DNA of 6,078 nucleotides, from positions 1-6,078 of the forward strand of contig JBGSKY010000329.1 of the NCBI GenBank assembly GCA_041740995.1, given 5' to 3'. Numbering within the stretch: the stretch's first letter is position 1; each line of letters begins with the position of its first letter. Shown in pieces: positions 1-6,078 of this stretch. Origin of the DNA: JBGSKY01 sp041740995. GTDB taxonomy: Bacteria; Planctomycetota; Planctomycetia; Pirellulales; Pirellulaceae. Made by a program: the position numbers and the translations under genes. The notes below the pieces were generated by a model. The model was given only the letters and a program-made list of their open reading frames with translations, was not told the origin of the DNA and searched no databases.

Positions 1-1676
1 GTGAACTGCAACAATTGCTCGCGTGGATTGAAGCCTTAAAAAGCTTCTCTTCGGTCGAACTTGAACCGCTGCTTTATCAAGCGCCTGCCAGCGATCAAAG
101 CCGACCATGGATCGAACTAGCAAGTTTGCTCGCGGGGCTTCATCGCGAGTTGAGTTCCGATCTGACAATGTTTTCGGATGTGATCGAGTTGCTGCAAGAC
201 GACTCGGATGCAGCGCGTTGGAACATTTTGGCCCAACTTCAAGATCGCTACCTCGACAATCTGACCGCTCAAAATCTTTGGGACATTCAAACCGCGCGGC
301 GCTTTGCGATCGAGAAGAACGAAGTCCGACTGCCTGAAGGTCACGAAGTCATCATGTTGGGAACCGTCGATTTGAATCGTGCCCAACGATACTTTATCGA
401 CATCATCGGACAAGCGGTTACGGTGCTGATCGGTGCACCGGCAAGCTGGCAAGACGGCTTCGATTTCTATGGCGCACTCCGTAGCGAATTTTGGCAAGAC
501 GTTTGCGTCGAGATTCCGGATTCTGTCCTGACGACACATTCAACCGTCCAAGAAGTCAGCGACGATGTCTGCCGATCGATCGCAACGCTTTCGAAGCAAT
601 ACACTGCCCAGCAAATGACGATCGGCTTGCCCGAACCAGAGCTACAACCTGCGATTGTCGAACGATTGCAACGAAGCGGCATCGAAACACGTTTGGCCGC
701 TGGAACGCCCGTCAGTCAGTCGTCACCGATGCGGCTTTTGAAAGCGATCGGCGAATACTTGTCGTCGGGCACGTATGATTCGTTTGCATCGCTGATTCGA
801 CTGCCGCCGATGTCCAACCAGATAGCTTTGGACGATGCCATACCGCCAGATTTTATCGCTTTGATCGATCGATACTATTCTGAAACCTTGTTCGATTCAG
901 TTCGAATTGCCGAGTTCCCTCAGCACGGAAATTTTGCGGTGATGCAAGCCGTCGTCGCGCGAGTTGACGCCTGTTTGAAACCGCTTCAAAGTGACAAGAT
1001 GCCGCTGCAGGATTGGGCCGAACCGATATGCCAATGCCTGAGTGAAATCTTCGCGCGTGACAGTGTTGATACGACCCAGGAAGCGGGCAATATTTTATAT
1101 CAAGCAAGCATCTCGATATCCAAGATGCTCTCGCAATTTGCCGATCTGCCGACGCACCTCTCATTGCAATCATCTTTGACTGAAACAATTGGTTGGCTGG
1201 AACGTGAACTTGAAAACGATCGCATCGCGCCGTTACCAAACGCTCACGCTGTCGAGCTGCTGGGCTGGCTGGAATTGCCGCTTGATGATGCGCCGGTCTT
1301 GTTGCTGACCGGCGTTCATGATGGCCGTGTACCCGAGTCGGTAAACGGTGATGCGTTCCTGCCGAACAAGGTCCGGACCAAGCTCGGATTGCTGGACAAT
1401 GCTCGTCGATACGCTCGCGATTGTTACTCGATGCATGTGATTTTAAACTCGCGGGAAAAACTGCGTGTGCTGTCGAATCATCATTCGGCTGACGGAACAC
1501 CGCAAACGCCAAGCCGCTTGCTGCTGGCCGTTCAGCCGGACGAATTAGCCGCACGAATCATCCGGATTATGCAACCCAGACCCACTAGCGATGTCGCAGA
1601 CGTCGCTCGCGTTTGGACGCCCGTTGCAACGCAAAGCAACCTTCCGATTCCGCAACCAATGCTCGACGCTGGCCTG
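1..1676 (+). other. Domain: AddB/RecC-like inactive helicase region
   Basis: Residues up to about 554 lack an ATPase Walker A or DExx motif, as expected for the non-motor helicase fold of AddB/RecC-type subunits. The clearest landmark is residues 428-442 (VLLLTGVHDGRVPES), followed by DAFLPNKVRTKLGL (446-459). This matches the AddB pattern of a hydrophobic strand, G-x-x-(D/E)-G-x-(F/V)-P, then F-L-P-N-x-x-R-x-x-L-G-L. A following R/Y-rich stretch (464-471, RRYARDCY) sits where helicase motif VI would be. In AddAB this region threads the 3' strand and can recognise Chi. Whether this protein recognises any Chi-like site cannot be read from the sequence. The N-terminal part lies outside the window. 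Confidence 0.75.
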
Positions 1677-4600
1677 CGGCTCGACACGTTCGCCGCGACT
1701 GATTTGAACGACTATCTTTACTGCCCATACCGTTTCTATTTGAAAAAGGTCTGTCGGTTGCGTAAGACTGATGACCGAATCAATGAGCTGCAAGCCAATA
1801 CATTCGGGACGCTGATCCACGATTGTTTGGAATCGATGGTCGGCTCGCCTGTTGAGGCTAGCGACGAGGCGTCAGCCATTCGTGTTTGGCTGTTCAACTG
1901 GCTCAATGACGAAGTCGTGCGGTGTTTTGGCAAACAACCCTCGCCAGCAGTGAAGCTGCAAATCACGCAAGCTCGATTGCGTTTGGCCGCCTTTGCCAAT
2001 TTGCAAGCCGAACATGCTCGCGCGGGCTGGCGGATTTGGAAGACCGAAGCCGACATCAATCGGGCGAGCAATGTCATCCGCATTGTTGATGGCGCCGAAG
2101 TTTACTTGCAAGGTCGAATCGATCGTATCGATTATCATCCCGAACAAAAGATCTACTCGATTTGGGATTATAAAACCAGCGACACGCCGAAAAAACCTCT
2201 CACGGTTCACGTCGATCGAAACGGACAATGGCATAACTTGCAATTGCCGCTTTATATCCATCTGGTGCGAGCGCTGGGGATCACCACGACCGCGACAGTT
2301 GGCTATATCAACTTACCTAAGGCGGTCCAAAACACGGCCTTCGAAACGGCTGACTTTACGCCCGAACAATTGCAGCAAGCCGACGCGATGATCGACGAAG
2401 TGATTCGGAATATTCGGCAAAGCAACTTTTGGCCGCCGAACTATCACGACGTTTATCCATTCGACGATTTTAAAGCGATCACGCAACACGATGTTGCGCG
2501 GCGATGGGACCTTGAACAATCACTTGCCGAAGAAAATGCTTCCCTTAAGAAGTCAAAAGCTTCGAAGATTTCCAAATCGATCGACAAACCGACTGTAATT
2601 GAGCTGTCACCGATCGAACTGATCAGCGACAGCAAGCGGAAGCTCCGCAAGAGCTCGCCGCCAAATCGCATCACACCGTTGCTCGACGATACTTCTGGCC
2701 GAGTGCCTGACAAATGGTTTGCGTCCGAAATGATTCGCGCTTCGGCAGGCAGCGGCAAAACATATAAACTCGCCAGTCGCGTGATCCAATTGCTGTTTGC
2801 TGGTGAACCAACTGATTCGATTCTCGCAACCACGTTCACTCGCAAAGCGGCGGGTGAGATTTTGGAGCGAGTCTTGACGTTGATAGCTAATGCGATTCTC
2901 GATCCAGCGGAATTTGCCAAGCTGCGTGCGATCGTTCAACCTCGCGTGATCAGTCTGCAGGGTTGCAAATATCACTTGTCGCGATTGTGTGCTGATCTCC
3001 ATCGATTGCGAATTAGCACGCTTGATGGATTTTATAGTCAGTTGGCTAGGAATTTTTCATTGGAACTGGCTTTGCCGCCCGGTTGGCGACTGGCTGACGA
3101 ATTCGAAATCCGAGGGCTGAAATCGCAAGCCATCCGTCGACTCTTTGACACGATGGAGTCCTCGCATTTGCATTCGTTGATCTCGCAGCTGTCCAAAGGT
3201 GAAGCTTTGCGGGGCGTGTGGCAAGAAATCGCGAACACAATCGACGCTGGTTATACAATTTATCGCAACACGCCAGCGTCAGCTTGGGACATCCAATTTT
3301 CCAGTCGCAATCCATCGGACGCGGAGGTCAATCAAGCAATCGAAACGATCAGTACGTCGACCTGCAATCATAAATCTTATCCCGCGTCACGAGACAAATT
3401 AATATCGATATTTAACATCGGCGACTGGGCCGAACTGCTCAAGTCAACATTGGTCAAAAACAGTTTGACAGGCGTTGCGACTTATCAACGAAAGCCGATT
3501 GATCCAGATATTACCGACGCATTGTTGACGTTGAAAGACTACGCCGTATCACAAGAATTTGCGAGCTTACATGCGCAAAACAGGGCCGCCTACGAGTTGC
3601 TGGCGAGCTACCATACCCAGCTTGAAAGGGTGAAACAATTTTATCGCATGATGAGCTTCGATGACGTCTCGCAGCGGCTAGCCGTTTGGATGCAACGGCG
3701 TTTTGAACAGTCCACTGAAAAGGGCCGTCAACTGGAACCGGTTCATCAACGTCTTGATGCGACGTTGAAACATTTGTTGCTTGATGAATTCCAGGACACT
3801 TCGCCGACACAATGGGCAATTTTGCAACCGTTTGCCGAAGACGTCTGCATCGCTAACAATCCCGCGACCAAGAAGACATCGATCTTCTGTGTTGGCGATA
3901 CAAAACAAGCGATCTATGGTTGGCGCGGTGGCGTCGCTGAGCTTTTCGATGTGCTGGCGAAACAACTGAAGGGCATAGTTGAAGGCGACCCGTTGACCAA
4001 AAGCTGGCGCAGCTCGCCAATCGTTATCGATTTTGTCAATCGGACGTTCGAATCGCTAGCGTCGCACGAAAACTATGGGACTGGCGGTCCAGCGATCGCG
4101 ATTTGGGACAATGGGTTTAAGAAGCATGAAACTGCGAAAACCGAACTGCCCGGATATGTTCAAATTTATAACGGCGCCCCCAAACCGAGCAACCGAGGAA
4201 GCGACGAAGACGCTGATGAAGATCTTGACGACACGCTTTACGATACCTGTGTTCACGACATTGAACAATTACACAAAGCTTCACCGGAGAGCTCAATTGC
4301 CGTACTTGTAAGGACCAATGTCGAGGTCACGCACATGATCAACTTGCTTCGCGAAAAACAAATCGATGCAAGCCAAGAAGGAGGCAACCCGCTGACGGAT
4401 TCGGCTGCAATCGACGTGATCTTGAGCGCTATAAACCTCGCGGACCAGCCTGGCAATCGCATTGCGGAATTTCATATCGCCAACTCACCGCTCTCCGCGT
4501 ACCTATATCCGGACCAAACACGTTTATCAGCCACCGAAATTTCTTTGCGAGTCCGCGAACAAATTGACCAACACGGATATGCCGCGACCATCGCGCGATT

Positions 4601-5957
4601 TGCTGATGCACTGGCCAACGCTTGCAACGATCGCGATCAGTTGCGATTGGAGCAACTGATTCAGCTAGCGTACAAGTTCGAAAGCTTTGAATCGACGCGA
4701 CTGACTGACTTTATCGACTATGTCGAGCAGCAAAAGGTGTCATTGCCGACTCCGGCCGCTGTCCGTGTGATGACGATTCACCAATCGAAAGGACTTGAAT
4801 TCGACGCGGTCTTTCTGCCGAGCCTCGCACGCAAGTTTACTCAGGGGCGATCGATATTTATCGTCAACGCTGTCGACGCTACGTCAGTCCCTCACGGCGT
4901 GACGCGGAATGTGGGCAGTCATCTCCAGGCTCACATGGACCAAGAATGGCAATTGGCGTTCGAAAAGACTGCTATTTATCAATTGCAAGAATCGATTTGT
5001 AATTTTTATGTTTCAATCACTCGCGCTCGACAAGCGATTTATATCTATGCTTCGCCACATAAAAAGCCAGTCCAACGATGGGACTCGGTGTTGCTGTCGA
5101 TCTTTGGCGGCGATGAAGCTCGCAATTTAGAAAATCAGATTGTCTTTCAAGCCGGTAATCCGCGTTGGTACAGCTTGGAAACTAGTTCCGACGCCAAACG
5201 AGATACGGCTACTCTTGCGAAGCCGGGCCGCTTGCGTCGAGTCGCCACTCCAATTCAAGTTGATCCGCATCTTTTCAGCAATACTTCGCCAATCCAGATC
5301 CGCGACTTACCGCGTTTGCGTCCATCCTCAGCGCGCGACCGTACCGTTGTAACCTTGAGCAACGCTTTTCAGCGTAGCACAACCATTGGATCGGTCGTCG
5401 GAACGCTTGTGCATCGATGGTTTGAAGATATCGAGTGGATTGATAATTATGAATTTGATCGTGTGAAGGCCAAGCAGCAAGCTTTAGATACGTTGACGCC
5501 AGAACAAATGCCGCTGATCAACATCGACGAATGGCTTACGAAATTCGAAGGTTATTTGCAGAACGATTTGGTACGGACAGTTCTGTCGCCTAAGCACTAT
5601 CGGATTGAAGAGCTGCGAGCCAAATCCGGTCGCAATTTTCATCTGCAAATCGAGAACGAACATCGTCTGCTTGAATACACCGAAGGCTCATTGCTTCGCG
5701 GTACGATAGATCGACTGGTGCTGATGTACGACGACGATAAGGTCATCGCAGCAGAAATTTTGGATTATAAAACAGACTTCTTGGACAACCGAGTGGCCGA
5801 CGAAAACATCGACAACTGGATCGCCGAAAAGGTGGCTCGCCACGAAATGCAATTGTCGATGTACCGTGACGCAGTAAGCCGCCAATATGGATTGCCAGAA
5901 CCGATGGTCCGAATGACGCTGATGCTTCTCTCTGCCAATACGGTTGTACAGCTTTGA
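1..5957 (+). CDS. Single-chain AddB-AddA-type helicase/dual nuclease (5' partial)
   Basis: Predicted ATP-dependent DNA end-resection enzyme for recombinational repair. Order of parts, numbered from the TTG at nt 15: AddB/RecC-like inactive-helicase region (about 1-550), PD-(D/E)XK nuclease (about 555-835), basic linker (836-905), complete SF1A helicase (906 to about 1690), second PD-(D/E)XK nuclease (about 1783-1975). The frame is open upstream of the TTG (E-L-Q-Q from nt 3) with no stop, so the gene begins before the window. By comparison with AddB-like proteins I infer that roughly 100 N-terminal residues are missing. Translation ends at TGA (5955-5957), followed at once by TAG. AddB and AddA are normally separate, adjacent genes; here no stop or frameshift lies between them. 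Both nuclease active sites and every conserved helicase motif from I to VI look intact, so this is not a decaying gene. The reading frame and domain calls are strong. The claim that it acts as one polypeptide is an inference. Confidence 0.95.
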   Translation, partial: ELQQLLAWIEALKSFSSVELEPLLYQAPASDQSRPWIELASLLAGLHRELSSDLTMFSDVIELLQDDSDAARWNILAQLQDRYLDNLTAQNLWDIQTARRFAIEKNEVRLPEGHEVIMLGTVDLNRAQRYFIDIIGQAVTVLIGAPASWQDGFDFYGALRSEFWQDVCVEIPDSVLTTHSTVQEVSDDVCRSIATLSKQYTAQQMTIGLPEPELQPAIVERLQRSGIETRLAAGTPVSQSSPMRLLKAIGEYLSSGTYDSFASLIRLPPMSNQIALDDAIPPDFIALIDRYYSETLFDSVRIAEFPQHGNFAVMQAVVARVDACLKPLQSDKMPLQDWAEPICQCLSEIFARDSVDTTQEAGNILYQASISISKMLSQFADLPTHLSLQSSLTETIGWLERELENDRIAPLPNAHAVELLGWLELPLDDAPVLLLTGVHDGRVPESVNGDAFLPNKVRTKLGLLDNARRYARDCYSMHVILNSREKLRVLSNHHSADGTPQTPSRLLLAVQPDELAARIIRIMQPRPTSDVADVARVWTPVATQSNLPIPQPMLDAGLRLDTFAATDLNDYLYCPYRFYLKKVCRLRKTDDRINELQANTFGTLIHDCLESMVGSPVEASDEASAIRVWLFNWLNDEVVRCFGKQPSPAVKLQITQARLRLAAFANLQAEHARAGWRIWKTEADINRASNVIRIVDGAEVYLQGRIDRIDYHPEQKIYSIWDYKTSDTPKKPLTVHVDRNGQWHNLQLPLYIHLVRALGITTTATVGYINLPKAVQNTAFETADFTPEQLQQADAMIDEVIRNIRQSNFWPPNYHDVYPFDDFKAITQHDVARRWDLEQSLAEENASLKKSKASKISKSIDKPTVIELSPIELISDSKRKLRKSSPPNRITPLLDDTSGRVPDKWFASEMIRASAGSGKTYKLASRVIQLLFAGEPTDSILATTFTRKAAGEILERVLTLIANAILDPAEFAKLRAIVQPRVISLQGCKYHLSRLCADLHRLRISTLDGFYSQLARNFSLELALPPGWRLADEFEIRGLKSQAIRRLFDTMESSHLHSLISQLSKGEALRGVWQEIANTIDAGYTIYRNTPASAWDIQFSSRNPSDAEVNQAIETISTSTCNHKSYPASRDKLISIFNIGDWAELLKSTLVKNSLTGVATYQRKPIDPDITDALLTLKDYAVSQEFASLHAQNRAAYELLASYHTQLERVKQFYRMMSFDDVSQRLAVWMQRRFEQSTEKGRQLEPVHQRLDATLKHLLLDEFQDTSPTQWAILQPFAEDVCIANNPATKKTSIFCVGDTKQAIYGWRGGVAELFDVLAKQLKGIVEGDPLTKSWRSSPIVIDFVNRTFESLASHENYGTGGPAIAIWDNGFKKHETAKTELPGYVQIYNGAPKPSNRGSDEDADEDLDDTLYDTCVHDIEQLHKASPESSIAVLVRTNVEVTHMINLLREKQIDASQEGGNPLTDSAAIDVILSAINLADQPGNRIAEFHIANSPLSAYLYPDQTRLSATEISLRVREQIDQHGYAATIARFADALANACNDRDQLRLEQLIQLAYKFESFESTRLTDFIDYVEQQKVSLPTPAAVRVMTIHQSKGLEFDAVFLPSLARKFTQGRSIFIVNAVDATSVPHGVTRNVGSHLQAHMDQEWQLAFEKTAIYQLQESICNFYVSITRARQAIYIYASPHKKPVQRWDSVLLSIFGGDEARNLENQIVFQAGNPRWYSLETSSDAKRDTATLAKPGRLRRVATPIQVDPHLFSNTSPIQIRDLPRLRPSSARDRTVVTLSNAFQRSTTIGSVVGTLVHRWFEDIEWIDNYEFDRVKAKQQALDTLTPEQMPLINIDEWLTKFEGYLQNDLVRTVLSPKHYRIEELRAKSGRNFHLQIENEHRLLEYTEGSLLRGTIDRLVLMYDDDKVIAAEILDYKTDFLDNRVADENIDNWIAEKVARHEMQLSMYRDAVSRQYGLPEPMVRMTLMLLSANTVVQL
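1677..2519 (+). other. Domain: PD-(D/E)XK nuclease 1 (AddB C-terminal type)
   Basis: Residues about 555-835. The opening signature is LNDYLYCPYRFYLKKV (564-579), the usual entry to AddB/Cas4-like nucleases of the PD-(D/E)XK superfamily. Next come FGTLIHDCLE (597-606) with His602, Glu678 (TEAD), GRIDRID (700-706) with Asp703, then IWDYKTSD (716-723) with catalytic Asp718 and Lys720, and the LQLPLYI helix (742-748) with Gln743. All expected metal-binding and catalytic positions are present, so the site looks active. In AddB this domain cuts one strand during resection. Cys570 is present, but no cysteine occurs between residue 638 and residue 983, so the C-terminal three-Cys part of the AddB 4Fe-4S staple is missing. 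Confidence 0.88.
2520..2729 (+). other. Inter-subunit linker joining the AddB-like and AddA-like halves
   Basis: Residues 836-905 match neither flanking domain. The segment is hydrophilic and basic, with a run of Ser-Lys-x tripeptides (SKASKISKS, 847-855) and a second basic patch (SKRKLRKSS, 873-881). It looks like a flexible tether about 70 residues long. No stop codon interrupts it and the frame does not change. There is no ATG anywhere in it; the first ATG after it is at nt 2730. I infer that it holds the remains of the former addB 3' end and intergenic region, or an added tether. Confidence 0.7.
2730..5084 (+). other. Domain: SF1A UvrD/AddA-type helicase core
   Basis: Residues 906 to about 1690. 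The motifs occur in the expected order: Walker A ASAGSGKT (909-916, Lys915); motif Ia TFTRKAA (940-946); motif Ic-like RISTLDGF (999-1006, near LPPGWR at 1020-1025); Walker B LLLDEFQDTSPTQ (1254-1266, Asp1257/Glu1258); motif III VGDTKQAIYGWRGG (1293-1306); motif IV region LTKSWRSS (1327-1334); motif V VMTIHQSKGLEF (1585-1596); motif VI YVSITRARQ (1665-1673, arginine finger region). The QAIYGWRGG and HQSKGLEF forms are typical of AddA/RecB/UvrD 3'-5' translocases. The aromatic/Gln Q-motif normally found before Walker A is not visible. An acidic insertion (1396-1406) lies between motifs IV and V. Confidence 0.95.
5361..5939 (+). other. Domain: PD-(D/E)XK nuclease 2 (AddA/RecB C-terminal type)
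   Basis: Residues about 1783-1975 form the nuclease that normally ends AddA and RecB. Visible motifs are IGSVVGTLVHRWFE (1791-1804) with His1800, acidic residues at 1865-1866 ahead of the core, LLRGTIDRLV (1893-1902) with Asp1898, AAEILDYKTDF (1912-1922) with Asp1917 and Lys1919, and the final helix MQLSMYRDAV (1945-1954) with Gln1946 and Tyr1950. The catalytic set is complete, so the domain should be an active metal-dependent nuclease. With the first nuclease it gives two cutting sites in one chain, as in heterodimeric AddAB and unlike RecBCD, which has one. Confidence 0.92.
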
Positions 5958-5976
5958 TAGTCGAGCGGCATCGACG

Positions 5977-6078
5977 TCAAATTGTCATCGATGAAAAGCC
6001 ACCGTCGACTACTATATTTTGGCCGGTGACGAACGAACTGGCGGCGTGGGCGGCCAGGAAGACGACAGCGCCGGACAG
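5977..6078 (-). CDS. Short-chain dehydrogenase/reductase (SDR), C-terminal fragment
   Basis: On the minus strand an open frame enters at the right edge and ends at TGA (complement of 5977-5979), giving 33 residues. It starts LSGAVVFLAAHAASSFVTGQ and continues NIVVDGGFSSMTI. The pattern 'AVVFLA...AS.FVTGQ.I.VDGG' is the typical C-terminal signature of classical SDR enzymes: NAD(P)-dependent oxidoreductases of about 250 residues with a Rossmann fold, such as gluconate 5-dehydrogenase-like or 3-oxoacyl-ACP reductase-like members. The Rossmann motif and catalytic Tyr-x-x-x-Lys lie outside the window, so the substrate cannot be assigned. The gene converges on the helicase/nuclease gene with 19 nt between stop codons, and nothing links them functionally. 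Confidence 0.9.
   Translation of the reverse strand: MSGAVVFLAAHAASSFVTGQNIVVDGGFSSMTI

Noticed and set aside
15..17. TTG at nt 15 as the true start of the long gene
   Set aside because: The same frame stays open to the window edge without a stop, there is no ribosome binding site in the few bases available, and the AddB-like fold would lack its N-terminal part. The start is most likely upstream of the window.
853..1554. Minus-strand open frame of 233 codons inside the AddB-like region, and other antisense or overlapping frames
   Set aside because: Their translations show no recognisable domain. They lie entirely within a well-supported coding region and are shadows of its codon pattern.
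1..5957. A new defence system such as a helicase-nuclease anti-phage gene
   Set aside because: The motif order and both nuclease types fit the AddAB resection machinery well, and no neighbouring defence gene or mobile element is visible. A side role in degrading foreign linear DNA is possible but needs no new system.
5960..5975. Hairpin GTCGA-gcggca-TCGAC as an intrinsic terminator
   Set aside because: The stem is only 5 bp and no T-tract follows on either strand.
5986..5993. Palindrome CATCGATG as a possible operator
   Set aside because: It lies inside the SDR coding sequence near its stop, and is a single copy without promoter context.
5958..6011. Inverted repeat TAGTCGA / TCGACTA spanning the convergent gene ends
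   Set aside because: It has 7 bp with about 40 nt between the arms and lies partly in the SDR coding sequence, so it is easily expected by chance.

Overview
The window is almost entirely one very long plus-strand reading frame. It is open from the left edge to a tandem stop (TGA TAG) at 5955-5960, giving about 1,984 visible residues. Its 5' end lies outside the window. It reads as an AddB-type protein (RecC/AddB-like inactive helicase fold plus a PD-(D/E)XK nuclease) joined in frame to an AddA/RecB-type protein (active SF1A UvrD-like helicase plus a second PD-(D/E)XK nuclease). These are normally two separate subunits of the bacterial double-strand-break resection machine. Here they appear to be a single chain with two nucleases and one motor. 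Residue numbers below start at the TTG codon at nt 15 (residue 1), because the true start is not visible.

Layout: nt 1-1676, AddB-like inactive-helicase region. Nt 1677-2519, first nuclease (AddB C-terminal type). Nt 2520-2729, Lys/Ser-rich linker. Nt 2730 to about 5084, complete SF1A helicase core. Nt about 5361-5939, second nuclease (AddA/RecB C-terminal type). After a 19-nt gap, nt 5977-6078 on the minus strand encode the last 33 residues of a short-chain dehydrogenase/reductase (SDR), which converges on the fusion gene. No RNA gene, mobile element, CRISPR array or convincing terminator was seen.

Organism: the moderate GC content and the style of both halves suggest a planctomycete, perhaps of the Pirellulales. 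Examples are the helicase half starting almost directly at the Walker A motif, the TLDGF motif, and 'LPPGWR' after motif Ic. This is inference from family resemblance recalled from memory, not from a search.

Function: the fused protein would bind DNA ends, unwind with the single AddA-type motor and cut both strands, feeding RecA-dependent repair and degrading linear foreign DNA. The points most worth checking are the subunit fusion, a methionine at the ancestral AddA boundary that could still act as an internal start, and the absence of the C-terminal Cys cluster that forms the AddB iron-sulfur staple.
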